Shown here: piece after piece, positions 1 to 6,590 of the stretch
Position numbering within the stretch: position 1 is the first letter of the stretch
Layout: every line of letters begins with the position of its first letter
From: Chloroflexota bacterium
GTDB taxonomy: Bacteria; Chloroflexota; Limnocylindria; Limnocylindrales; CSP1-4
Length of the DNA stretch: 15,845 nt
Assembly: GCA_021812735.1 (NCBI GenBank)
Contig: JAKAMV010000127.1
Span: 1-15,845 of the forward strand
Direction: 5' to 3'
Made by a program: the position numbers and the translations under genes
Notes under the pieces: generated by a model
Told to the model about the DNA's origin: nothing
Databases searched by the model: none
The model's input: only the letters and a program-made list of their open reading frames with translations

Positions 1-65
1 GCGGCGAAGCCGTCGGCGGTGACGATGGTGCCGAGGATGAACAGCAGCGATGCGGCCTGTGCCAT
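1..65 (-). CDS. N-terminal fragment of a putative membrane or exported protein
   Basis: Read on the minus strand from an ATG at 65, the frame is open to the window edge and gives MAQAASLLFILGTIVTADGF and onward, a strongly hydrophobic start that could be a signal anchor or first transmembrane helix. Third codon positions are G or C in nearly every codon, as in the real genes of this window. It lies downstream of the zinc-ribbon gene on the same strand and could be its operon partner. No Shine-Dalgarno sequence or TANNNT motif is visible before this ATG, so the start is uncertain. Only 21 residues are visible, so no family can be assigned. Confidence 0.4.
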   Translation of the reverse strand, partial: MAQAASLLFILGTIVTADGFA

Positions 66-157
66 GGTCGAAGTCCGGGACGCTTGGGCCGCGGCGCCGG
101 AGCGCTAGCGGCGGGGTGGGGACGCTGCACCGGGCGGCTGCCCGGTGCGAGCTGGGA

Positions 158-631
158 TCAGGCGGCGGCGGCCCCGCCCGACGGTCGGCTCGCGGCGCCG
201 CTCGAGCGGGTGACGGGTCTGAGGGTGAACGACAGGCCGCAGTTGCCGCAGGTGTCGCGGGCAGCGGTGCGGACCAGCCCGCACTTGGGGCAGGCCACCA
301 TGAGCGGCTCGCCGGAGGCGGAGAGCGTGGCCCCCGGCTCGTAGATCATCCGCTCGGTCGGGCTGTACGGCTCGCCGACGGGGTAGACGGGGCTTCCGTC
401 CGCTCCGAGCTCGGCCGGGCGACGGCTGTCGGCGAACGCCACCCTGCGGCGGGGCCGCAGGGCGCCGTAGCGCAGCCACGCCAGCGCGAGCAGCGTGAGG
501 AGCGGCCCGACGACCGCGATGACCAGGATGTACGGGATGATCCCGATCAGGGCGCCCCAGTCGGGCGTGATGAACAGCGAGGTGAACTGGATGAAGCCGC
601 TCCAGATCTGGTTCAGCTGTTCGGTGATCAC
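158..631 (-). CDS. Membrane-anchored zinc-ribbon protein
   Basis: 157 residues, GTG start at 631. A short amphipathic N-terminus is followed by a hydrophobic stretch at about residues 24-53 (GIIPYILVIAVVGPLLTLLA), which looks like one long or two tight membrane segments. A basic stop-transfer patch (RPRRRV) comes next. The C-terminal half holds a zinc ribbon with two Cys pairs, CPKC and CGNC, about 15 residues apart. The tail is Ser/Ala/Gly-rich. The topology suggests one membrane anchor with the ribbon in the cytoplasm (positive-inside rule). The start is supported by a TAGGAT hexamer exactly 6 nt upstream and no Shine-Dalgarno sequence, which suggests a leaderless mRNA. I do not recognise a named family; such ribbons usually mediate protein or nucleic-acid contacts, but no function can be assigned here. 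Confidence 0.8.
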   Translation of the reverse strand: MITEQLNQIWSGFIQFTSLFITPDWGALIGIIPYILVIAVVGPLLTLLALAWLRYGALRPRRRVAFADSRRPAELGADGSPVYPVGEPYSPTERMIYEPGATLSASGEPLMVACPKCGLVRTAARDTCGNCGLSFTLRPVTRSSGAASRPSGGAAAA

Positions 632-637
632 GGGCGC

Positions 638-643
638 ATCCTA
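638..643 (-). promoter_or_regulatory. Leaderless -10 element (TAGGAT) of the zinc-ribbon gene
   Basis: On the minus strand TAGGAT is followed by 6 nt (GCGCCC) and then the GTG start at 631. TGT immediately before it resembles an extended -10 (TGN). No Shine-Dalgarno sequence lies between it and the start, so transcription would begin at or next to the start codon. Confidence 0.6.
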
Positions 644-710
644 ACAGGATGGGTGGCGGTCAGCCGTCAGGCCGCCATCGCGGGTAACGGCCTCCGGGGA
701 TGCCGTCCCG

Positions 711-1304
711 TCAGGGGTGCCGCGGGTGCCGTCGGTGGCGCGCCACCTTGTGGGCCGGGCCGCTCTTCGCCGTCGCTCCGCGACCGGGCCGCCAGCCCGG
801 CCGGTCGCCGGCGTCGTCGACGCCGCCGCTGCCGGAGGCGGGGCCCATCGGCGGTCGGCCCACGCCGATCGTCGAGCGCCGCGGTCCCTGGGCGGGCGCA
901 GGTGCGGTGACGTCCATTCGGCCCAGCAGCCACGCCAGACCCGCGGTCCGAGCGCCCCGCGCGGCGAGCGCGGTCCGCAGGTCTCGGTCGTCGGTGACCA
1001 CCAGCGTCCGGGCGGCGGCGATCGGCGAGTCCAGCCCGTCGCCCACGAGCTCCAGGATCGCCTCGTCGCCGGTCCGCCGGCCCGCGTACCGCACGCGCAT
1101 GTTCTGCGCCAGCCGCCCCGTGACGCCGTGGCCCACGCCGTCGAACACAAGCTCGACCGCGATCGCCACGGGCACGGCGCCGCGCAGCCGTGCGACGATG
1201 GTCGACGGCGGCGCGGCCGGCCCGCCAAGCCGGTGGAGCAGGTTCGACCCGTCGACCACCAGGCGGTCGGTGTCGTCGAGCGGGGACTGCGGGACCCTGG
1301 GCAT
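711..1304 (-). CDS. NYN/PIN-like (YacP-type) ribonuclease-fold protein
   Basis: 197 residues, ATG start at 1304. The N-terminal two thirds show the NYN/PIN-like pattern: a first beta strand ending in an acidic motif (LVVDGSNLLHR, D18-N21), a central ELVFDG strand, and a later VVTDDRDLRTAL motif with the second acidic cluster. These acidic residues form the metal-binding centre of NYN-domain nucleases. The last 65 or so residues are low-complexity (Gly/Pro/Arg) and probably disordered. In the family such proteins act on RNA; the target here is unknown. The gene is divergent from the HAD phosphatase with only 22 bp between start codons, and its -10 hexamer (TACCGT) sits 6 nt before the ATG. The zinc-ribbon gene follows on the same strand after 79 bp but has its own promoter motif. 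Confidence 0.75.
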   Translation of the reverse strand: MPRVPQSPLDDTDRLVVDGSNLLHRLGGPAAPPSTIVARLRGAVPVAIAVELVFDGVGHGVTGRLAQNMRVRYAGRRTGDEAILELVGDGLDSPIAAARTLVVTDDRDLRTALAARGARTAGLAWLLGRMDVTAPAPAQGPRRSTIGVGRPPMGPASGSGGVDDAGDRPGWRPGRGATAKSGPAHKVARHRRHPRHP

Positions 1305-1310
1305 GGGCAG

Positions 1311-1316
1311 ACGGTA
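1311..1316 (-). promoter_or_regulatory. Leaderless -10 element (TACCGT) of the NYN-domain gene
   Basis: The minus strand reads TGC-TACCGT, 6 nt (CTGCCC), then ATG at 1304. TGC just upstream fits an extended -10. It overlaps by 2 bp the plus-strand hexamer at 1315-1320 that serves the divergent HAD gene. Confidence 0.6.
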
Positions 1317-1320
1317 GCAT
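1315..1320 (+). promoter_or_regulatory. Leaderless -10 element (TAGCAT) of the HAD phosphatase gene
   Basis: TAGCAT is followed by 6 nt (CGGTGC) and the GTG start at 1327, with no Shine-Dalgarno sequence. The first two bases are shared with the opposing -10 of the divergent gene. Confidence 0.6.
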
Positions 1321-1326
1321 CGGTGC

Positions 1327-2181
1327 GTGCTTCTGCTCGTGGATCTCGACGGCGTCGTGTACCGCTCCTCCGAGGCGGTGCCGGGCGTTGCGTCGGTGCT
1401 GGCGGCCCGCGCGGCCGCGGGCGACGACGTGGTCTACGTCACGAACAACGCCACCGCCTACCACACCGACTACGTGCCGCGGCTCGCCGGCCTCGGGGCG
1501 CCCGTGGGCCCGGACCGAGTGGTCACGTCCGCGCGAGCGAGCGCCCAGTGGGTCCGCGACCGGATGCCCGAGGTGCGCCGGGTGCTGGCGGTGGGCACGT
1601 CCGGCCTCGAGCGCGAGCTCCGCGAGGCCGGCTTCGACGTGGTGTCGGCCGGGCATGCTGCCACGCGGATGCACCAGGAGGGGATCGACGGGTGGGCGGC
1701 CGCCGGGCATCCCGACGCGGTGGTCGTGGGCCTCGACCCGCAGATGAGCTACCTCCGGGTGGCCGCCGCGGCCGACTGCGTGCGCGCCGGCGCGGCCCTC
1801 ATCGCCACCAACCGCGATCCGGTGTTCCCCATCGAGCACGGCTTCCGGCCCGGGGCGGGCGCGGTGGTGGCCGCCGTGGCCGCCGCGGCCCGGACCGAGC
1901 CCCGCGTGGTGATCGGAAAGCCGGCCCCCTATCTGCTCGAGGTCGCGGCCCGCGTCGTGGGCGCCGACGCGCGCCGGGCCGTCATGATCGGCGACTCGGT
2001 GACCGACGTGGCGGCGGGCAGGGCCGTGGGCGCCCGGACGGTCCTGATGCTGACGGGCGTGACCTCGCGGGCGACGGCCGAAGCGCTGGAGGGCGACGAG
2101 CGGCCGACGCGGGTGGCGGAGGACGCGGCCGCGCTCGAGGCCGCGATCGCGGACCTGGCCGAGCTGGCCGGGGGCAGCTGA
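1327..2181 (+). CDS. HAD-IIA family (NagD/phosphoglycolate phosphatase-like) hydrolase
   Basis: 284 residues, GTG start at 1327 set by the TAGCAT-N6 leaderless motif; the catalytic motif begins only five residues in, so the protein cannot start later. HAD motif I is DLDGVVY (nucleophile D6, general acid D8), motif II is VTNN (T39), the conserved lysine is in IGKP (K198), and motif IV is IGDSVTDV (D223, D227). The roughly 130-residue insertion between motifs II and III is the C2 cap typical of the HAD-IIA (NagD/PGP/4-nitrophenylphosphatase) subfamily, and the length matches that family. Expected reaction: hydrolysis of a small phosphorylated metabolite such as phosphoglycolate or a sugar phosphate in the cytoplasm. 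The exact substrate cannot be read from the sequence. Confidence 0.9.
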   Translation: MLLLVDLDGVVYRSSEAVPGVASVLAARAAAGDDVVYVTNNATAYHTDYVPRLAGLGAPVGPDRVVTSARASAQWVRDRMPEVRRVLAVGTSGLERELREAGFDVVSAGHAATRMHQEGIDGWAAAGHPDAVVVGLDPQMSYLRVAAAADCVRAGAALIATNRDPVFPIEHGFRPGAGAVVAAVAAAARTEPRVVIGKPAPYLLEVAARVVGADARRAVMIGDSVTDVAAGRAVGARTVLMLTGVTSRATAEALEGDERPTRVAEDAAALEAAIADLAELAGGS

Positions 2182-2408
2182 CAGGAGCACGGCTGCAATC
2201 CGCGCCCACGACGCGGCGGACTTCGCGGTGGCTGAGGCAGCCTCACGTCAACAGCCGTGACGGTCGGCACTTCCCGTTCGCGACCGCCACCTCGACAATG
2301 GCGCGCGCTACGGGAGGCTTCGACGCGCGGCCCAAGCCCTGGCCGCCCGGGACCGCGCCGAGCCACTGGCGAGACCGACCCGCTCGCGCGCACAGAGGGG
2401 AGACTCCC

Positions 2409-2888
2409 ATGCTCCGACGGTTGCTCGGCGTAGCGTCGCTCGTTGCGCTGCTGGCCGTGACCGCAGGTCCGGCGTCCGCCGCCACGACAGTCGACCACTA
2501 CACGGTCGGCGACTGGAGCCCGGAACCGATCGTGGTGGACGGGATCTGCGACTTCACCCTGACGGTCACGCCCCACGGGTGGTTCACCGAGGTCGACCGC
2601 TATGACGCGGACGGCGTCTGGCTCGGCTCGCAGTGGACCGTTCGCGAGACCGACACCTTCACTGCGAACGGCAAGACGCTGGTCGGCGAGCGGTATGCCT
2701 TCCACGGCTCGGTCACCGGCGACTTCTCGCGATTGCAGATCACGGGCATCGCGGAGAAGGTGCGGCTCCCGGACGGAACCCTGTTCGTGAGCGCCGGGTA
2801 CGTGGCGTTCCCCACCTGGCTGTTCGGGCTCACGCCTGACCGCGGGGCGGCTGGCGACGTCGAGGCCTTCTGCGCCGCACTCTCCTGA
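2409..2888 (+). CDS. Small secreted protein of unknown function, beta-rich with two cysteines
   Basis: 159 residues, ATG at 2409 preceded by a purine-rich Shine-Dalgarno sequence (GAGGGGAG) about 7 nt upstream. A clear Sec signal peptide covers residues 1-24 (MLRRLLGV hydrophobic core, then GPASA cleavage site). The mature part alternates short hydrophobic and polar stretches rich in Thr, Val, Asp and Trp, suggesting a beta-sandwich. Only two cysteines are present, one near the start (VDGICDF) and one five residues from the end (EAFCAALS), so a single disulfide could close the domain. The layout resembles the many unnamed secreted proteins of high-GC Gram-positives, but I recognise no named family. 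It has 227 bp of its own leader and points at the adenosine deaminase gene. Confidence 0.8.
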   Translation: MLRRLLGVASLVALLAVTAGPASAATTVDHYTVGDWSPEPIVVDGICDFTLTVTPHGWFTEVDRYDADGVWLGSQWTVRETDTFTANGKTLVGERYAFHGSVTGDFSRLQITGIAEKVRLPDGTLFVSAGYVAFPTWLFGLTPDRGAAGDVEAFCAALS

Positions 2889-2978
2889 GCGCCAGTCCGA
2901 CGTCGCACGGGGCCGCGACCCCCCGGGCAGCGTCGGGCCGCCACCGAGCGAACGGGCGCGCCGCGCCCACGACGGCCG

Positions 2979-3007
2979 CGGGCCGGACCGTCTCCCGGTC
3001 CGGCCCG
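2979..3007. terminator. Perfect 12-bp-stem hairpin, bidirectional terminator between convergent genes
   Basis: Two perfectly complementary 12-nt arms (2979-2990, CGGGCCGGACCG, and 2996-3007) flank a 5-nt loop. It lies between the 3' ends of the secreted-protein gene and the adenosine deaminase gene, and its last base abuts the adenosine deaminase TAA (3008-3010 on the plus strand). There is no T-tract on either side, so it is not a textbook intrinsic terminator, but its position fits a shared transcription end or RNA 3'-end stabiliser. Confidence 0.7.
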
Positions 3008-4069
3008 TTACGCACCCGCGACCTCCGGGACGGCGGACGCCCAGTTCAGGAACTCGGCACGCAGCCGCGCCTTCGTGGCGTCGTCGCAGAACGCCGCGTC
3101 GAGCGCCGCGAGGTCCATGGCCCACAGCTCGGGCACCGTGACCCCGATCCGCTCGACGGCCCGGACGTACTCCTCGGTGAGCGTGACGTCGGACACGGTG
3201 CGGTCGTCGGTGCTGAGCGTCACGCGGACGCCCGCGTGGAGGAGCCGGCGAAGCGGGTGCGACTCGACGGTCGGCACGATGCTGGCCTGGACGTTGGACG
3301 TGGGGCACAGGTCGAGCCATGTGCCGCGCGCGATCAGCTCGGCCACGAGCGACGGGTCCCCGACCGCCAGCGGGCCGTGCGCGATCCGCTCCGGGTTGAC
3401 GGCGAGCGCCCGCCGGACCTGCGCCGCGCCGCCCCACTCGCCCGCGTGCACCGTGACGTGCAGGCCGATCTCGCGCGCCAGCTCGATCGCCGCGCGGTGG
3501 CGCTCGTAGTCGGGGAACGCGGCCTCCTGGCCGGCGAGGTCGACGGCCACGAGGCCGTCGGGGGTCCCGTGGTCGGCCAGGTCGCGCACGAAGGCGAGAT
3601 TGCGCTCCGGCGCGTGTGAGCGCATCAGCGTCGCGATCAGCCGGACTTCGATGCCGCGGCCGGCTGCGGCCGCCCTCGACCCGCGCCAGATCGACTCCAC
3701 CACCTGCCGACCGGTCATGCCCTGCTCGGTGTGGAGCAGCGGCGCCCAGCGCACCTCGGCGTACCGGACGCGCTCGGCGGCCTTGTCCTCGACCAGATCG
3801 GCTGCGATGCGCTCGATCGCCTCGGCGTCCTGCATGAGCGCGATCGGCAGGTCGAAGGCCAGCAGCAGCGCCGCTTGGTCGGCCGACTGCTCGGGCCCCA
3901 CCAGCAGGCCCCGCATGCCCGCGAACGTGCGCGGCGCCGACACGCCCCGGGTCCGCGCGATGTCGAGCGCGGTGTCCACGCGCAGCGAGCCGTCGAGGTG
4001 CAGGTGGAGCTCCGCCTTGGGCATCGCCGCGGCGAGGGCGCGGAGGGTTCGGGGGTCCACGTCGCTCAT
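3008..4069 (-). CDS. add: Adenosine deaminase
   Basis: 353 residues from the ATG at 4069. Metal-dependent hydrolase (amidohydrolase barrel) that deaminates adenosine or deoxyadenosine to inosine or deoxyinosine in purine salvage. Seen: the N-terminal zinc motif ELHLHLDGSL (H22, H24), VHAGEWGG with the third zinc His and catalytic Glu region, ERIAHG, and LSTDDRTVSDVTL with the last zinc Asp. The Arg after TDD resembles actinobacterial Add proteins, which carry TDNR there, rather than the Pro (TDDP) of other members. A frame extending upstream to 4195 exists, but its 42 extra residues look non-conserved. The 4069 start is favoured because TACCAT lies exactly 6 nt upstream and the protein then begins just before the catalytic motif, as in the family. 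Confidence 0.93.
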   Translation of the reverse strand: MSDVDPRTLRALAAAMPKAELHLHLDGSLRVDTALDIARTRGVSAPRTFAGMRGLLVGPEQSADQAALLLAFDLPIALMQDAEAIERIAADLVEDKAAERVRYAEVRWAPLLHTEQGMTGRQVVESIWRGSRAAAAGRGIEVRLIATLMRSHAPERNLAFVRDLADHGTPDGLVAVDLAGQEAAFPDYERHRAAIELAREIGLHVTVHAGEWGGAAQVRRALAVNPERIAHGPLAVGDPSLVAELIARGTWLDLCPTSNVQASIVPTVESHPLRRLLHAGVRVTLSTDDRTVSDVTLTEEYVRAVERIGVTVPELWAMDLAALDAAFCDDATKARLRAEFLNWASAVPEVAGA

Positions 4070-4075
4070 GGCTCG

Positions 4076-4081
4076 ATGGTA
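4076..4081 (-). promoter_or_regulatory. Leaderless -10 element (TACCAT) of add
   Basis: On the minus strand TACCAT, then 6 nt (CGAGCC), then ATG at 4069. No Shine-Dalgarno sequence is present. This spacing also decides the start codon of add. Confidence 0.6.
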
Positions 4082-4129
4082 GGGCGGCACCGACGTGGCG
4101 GTGGCGCGAAATATCTTGCGCATGTGGAG

Positions 4130-4135
4130 TAGCAT
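4130..4135 (+). promoter_or_regulatory. Possible -10 element (TAGCAT) for the SDR gene
   Basis: The 158-bp divergent spacer between add and the SDR gene contains an unusually AT-rich patch at about 4107-4141. Within it TAGCAT matches the TANNNT pattern, but here it is some 90 nt before the start codon, so it would produce a leadered mRNA. No convincing -35 element is visible. Confidence 0.3.
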
Positions 4136-4227
4136 GTTTATCGGCCGGTCAGCCGCCGACCCGCGCGCCGCGAACCCGGAGGCGAGCGCCAACACCGAGC
4201 CGCGCCTGCAGCACGGAGCCCAATCGC

Positions 4228-5160
4228 ATGCCCACCGTCCTCGTCACCGGCGCCAACGGTTTCGTCGGCAGCCACGTGGTCCCGGCCCTCCTCGGCGCGG
4301 GGCACCGAGTCATCGCCCTAGTCCGCGACGAGGACGGGGCGGAGGCGGTGATGCGCCGCCTCCCCGACGCGCGGCGTGCCGATGTGGAGGTCCGCCTCGG
4401 CGACGTGACCAGGCCGGGCACGCTGGCGGCGGCCCTCGCCGGGGCGGAGGCGGTGGTGCACCTGGCGGCCGTGCCCCGCGACTGGGACGGCGGCCAGACG
4501 CTTCGCCTCGTCAACACCGAGGGCACCCGCAACGTCGTGGCGGCGATGAAGGCGGCCGGCGTTGACCGCATCGTCCACCTCGGCGGCCTCGGCGTCGCCG
4601 ACGAGCCCGACCTCCACTTCGCGAGCTCCAAGGCCAGGGGCATGGCGATCGTCCGCGAGAGCGGCCTGCGCTGGACCATCCTCGCGCCGTCGCTGCTGTT
4701 CGGCCCGCGGGACGGATTCTTCAACATCCTTGCGGGGCTGGTGCGGATGTCGCCCGGCATCGTGCCGCTCACCGGCAACGGGGGGGCGCGGTTCCAGCCG
4801 CTCGCGATCGAGGACTTGGCCCGGGCGTGCACCATCGCGCTGGGCGACGACGCCTACGTCGGCCGCGAGCTTCCGCTGGGCGGCCCGCGCTACTGGACCT
4901 ACCGCGAGGTCATGGAGGAGGTGCTGCGCGGCATGGGCAGGCGCCGGCTGCTGGTGCCGATGCCCGTTGCGCTGATCCGCCTTGTGGCCGGTGCGGCGGA
5001 GCTGGTGCGGCTGCCATTCCCGGTCGCCACCGACCAGCTGCGCCAGCTGCGCCTCGACAACATCGGCCCGCTCGATTCGATGCGCACCGGATTCGGCTTC
5101 GACCCGCGCCCGATGGAGGGCGGCCTCACGCACCTGCGCCGCAGGACCAGGGACCAGTAG
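4228..5160 (+). CDS. Atypical SDR (NDUFA9-like) NAD(P)-binding oxidoreductase or epimerase
   Basis: 310 residues; ATG at 4228 with a weak GGAG about 9 nt upstream. The N-terminus is a Rossmann fold with the extended/atypical SDR glycine motif VTGANGFVG (about residues 6-14). It is followed by an acidic residue in a GDVT motif and VVHLAAVP. The catalytic YxxxK of classical SDRs is not intact: the region reads HFASSKARG, with Phe where Tyr is expected and the Lys kept. This resembles atypical SDRs of the complex I NDUFA9/NmrA-like type, where the fold binds NAD(P)(H) without a standard dehydrogenase reaction. The C-terminal part (PLAIEDLARA, then substrate-domain helices) also fits that group. 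Substrate unknown; possibilities include quinone, sugar or isoprenoid-linked metabolism, or a structural or regulatory role. Confidence 0.8.
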   Translation: MPTVLVTGANGFVGSHVVPALLGAGHRVIALVRDEDGAEAVMRRLPDARRADVEVRLGDVTRPGTLAAALAGAEAVVHLAAVPRDWDGGQTLRLVNTEGTRNVVAAMKAAGVDRIVHLGGLGVADEPDLHFASSKARGMAIVRESGLRWTILAPSLLFGPRDGFFNILAGLVRMSPGIVPLTGNGGARFQPLAIEDLARACTIALGDDAYVGRELPLGGPRYWTYREVMEEVLRGMGRRRLLVPMPVALIRLVAGAAELVRLPFPVATDQLRQLRLDNIGPLDSMRTGFGFDPRPMEGGLTHLRRRTRDQ

Positions 5161-5192
5161 CGGTTCGCGCGCTGCGGCGGTTGAGGGGCGTT

Positions 5193-5241
5193 GCGGCCGC
5201 CGACGGCGTCGCAATGGGCGGCCGCCGAGGGCGTCGCGATG
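5193..5241 (+). repeat. Two-copy 25-bp direct repeat in the spacer after the SDR gene
   Basis: Copies at 5193-5216 and 5218-5241 match in 22 of 24 positions, both containing GCGGCCGCCGA and ending GCGTCGC-N-ATG. They lie between the SDR stop and the next promoter. No coding interpretation is evident. Confidence 0.55.
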
Positions 5242-5259
5242 ACCGGGTGCGCTGCCGCG

Positions 5260-5277
5260 CCCGGGTGCGCGCCCGGG
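5260..5277. terminator. Possible weak hairpin terminator between the SDR gene and the next gene
   Basis: CCCGGG arms at 5260-5265 and 5272-5277 flank a 6-nt loop. It is 100 bp after the SDR stop and just upstream of the next -10 motif. There is no T-tract, and a short GC palindrome is easy to find by chance in this DNA. Confidence 0.25.
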
Positions 5278-5289
5278 TGGCCGAGCGGC

Positions 5290-5295
5290 TACGCT
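5290..5295 (+). promoter_or_regulatory. Leaderless -10 element (TACGCT) of the membrane-anchored protein gene
   Basis: TACGCT, 7 nt (GCGTGCC), then GTG at 5303. No Shine-Dalgarno sequence is present. It is the only one of the seven motif/start pairs with a 7-nt rather than a 6-nt gap. Confidence 0.5.
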
Positions 5296-5302
5296 GCGTG
5301 CC

Positions 5303-6403
5303 GTGACCATCCTCCCCCGTCTGCTCGCCGCCCTCGCCTGGCTCGCCATGGCCGTGCTGATCGCGCTGGGCGGCGCCGGCATCGCGACCTCGCTCAACCA
5401 CCCGCCCGCATCGGGCGCTCGGCCTGAGCTGACGTGGGCGGGCGACAACCTGTCGGCGCCGGCCCTCGACGCGGCCGCGGCCCGGCTGCAGGCGCTGTCC
5501 GACGCCGTGGACGCGCTGGGCGACTCGTCCAAGAGCGCGCTCGCCAACCTCGTCGCGGGCGACACCACGGCCCTCACCGCGACGCTCGGCAAGGGCTCGA
5601 CGCAACTGGCGGCGGTGTCCACGGCCACGACGGACCTGCAGGCGGCGCTCGCTGCGGTGCCGTTCACCGACGCCCAGGCTGCCCTGCGCGTCTCCGGCAG
5701 CACGATCGCCCGTTATCAGCAGCTGGCGGCGACGCCCGCTCTCACCCGCAACCTCGCGTCCGACTGGGAGGTGCTCTCGGCCCGCTCGATGGCGGCGTCC
5801 GCGGTGCCCGACCTGCTCGTCCAGCACGACCTGCAGACGGCCGCCGCGGCGAAGCAGGGCGAGGCCGGCCACTACCAGCAGGCGCTCGCGCTGCTCGACG
5901 CCCCCGACGCGACGATCGCCCAGGCGCGCTCGCTCGCCGCCGGCCTCTCGAGCACCGTCGACGTCACGACCCTCACGCAGTGGATCGATCGCCAGGCCGC
6001 ATACGACGCGGCCCTGCGCCAGCTCTACGGGGACATGCTGGCTTCGAAGGGCAAGGTCACCAGCGCCGTCCGCGCCGCGTTCGCCGCCGAAGAGGCCGCC
6101 AAGGCCGCGCTGCCGACCAGCACCAAGGGGATCGTGGTGATCATGGGCGACATCGCCCGGGGCGGCCTGAATCAGGCGGTGATCGACATCGAGATCGCCC
6201 GCGGGTCGCTTGCCGCAGTGCTGGCAGGCGAGGGGGCGCCCGCCGCGCCGGGTGGGCCGGCGCCGGGTGGCTCGCCGGGTCCGTCGGTGTCCCCGGCAGG
6301 GTCGGCGGTGCCCGCCGGGTCGAGCTCGCCGGGAGCCTCGGGCGCGCAAGGGCCCTCCGTCTCCGCGGCGCCGAGCGGCGCTGAGGTGACCCCGCCGCCG
6401 TAG
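5303..6403 (+). CDS. Membrane-anchored extracytoplasmic protein of unknown function
   Basis: 366 residues, GTG start. A hydrophobic segment at about residues 6-29 (LLAALAWLAMAVLIALGGAG) is an uncleaved signal anchor or a signal peptide. The next 290 or so residues are Ala/Leu/Thr/Asp/Gln-rich with helical periodicity and no cysteines, suggesting an all-alpha, possibly coiled-coil or helical-bundle exported domain. A well-defined tail from about residue 317 is Pro/Gly/Ser/Ala-only with acidic residues almost absent, like a cell-wall-spanning or flexible linker, ending in TPPP. I do not recognise a family. It appears to be a monocistronic gene, with its own leaderless motif upstream and 264 bp before the aminopeptidase gene. 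High GC3 throughout supports coding. Confidence 0.8.
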   Translation: MTILPRLLAALAWLAMAVLIALGGAGIATSLNHPPASGARPELTWAGDNLSAPALDAAAARLQALSDAVDALGDSSKSALANLVAGDTTALTATLGKGSTQLAAVSTATTDLQAALAAVPFTDAQAALRVSGSTIARYQQLAATPALTRNLASDWEVLSARSMAASAVPDLLVQHDLQTAAAAKQGEAGHYQQALALLDAPDATIAQARSLAAGLSSTVDVTTLTQWIDRQAAYDAALRQLYGDMLASKGKVTSAVRAAFAAEEAAKAALPTSTKGIVVIMGDIARGGLNQAVIDIEIARGSLAAVLAGEGAPAAPGGPAPGGSPGPSVSPAGSAVPAGSSSPGASGAQGPSVSAAPSGAEVTPPP

Positions 6404-6448
6404 CGGGTGGCGGCAGGCACGCTCGGGCATCGGCCGCCAGGCCGCCGT

Positions 6449-6463
6449 ACCGCCACGGGCGGT
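6449..6463. terminator. Possible small hairpin in the spacer before the aminopeptidase gene
   Basis: ACCGCC and GGCGGT arms flank a 3-nt loop about 50 bp after the previous stop. There is no T-tract; it is short and of uncertain meaning. The rest of the 264-bp spacer shows only the candidate promoter at 6591. Confidence 0.25.
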
Positions 6464-6590
6464 GGTATCCAAGGCGTGCGGACCGGCGGCCGCTGTCGGC
6501 TGACGGGTTGCAGCGGGGCGGGGGATCGGCGCCACTGCCGGGTTGGAGTCGAAGCGCGCTCCCGGCGGCTGGCCGGCTCCCGACCGGCGG

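Noticed and set aside
667..2190. A 507-codon open frame on the minus strand across the NYN and HAD genes
   Set aside because: Low-complexity Arg/Gly/His/Pro product antisense to two genes with clear catalytic motifs; long spurious frames are expected in such GC-rich DNA.
2182..2408. A gene or RNA in the spacer before the secreted-protein gene
   Set aside because: Only short weak palindromes (for example TGAGG-CAG-CCTCA near 2232) and no convincing open frame or RNA structure; only the Shine-Dalgarno sequence of the next gene is clear.
1929..3437. A 502-codon minus-strand open frame
   Set aside because: It crosses the HAD gene, the secreted-protein gene, a strong hairpin and the add stop, and shows no domain.
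4070..4195. A 42-residue N-terminal extension of adenosine deaminase
   Set aside because: The extension has no family counterpart, and the start at 4069 has the TANNNT-N6 signal and places the zinc motif at the usual distance from the N-terminus.
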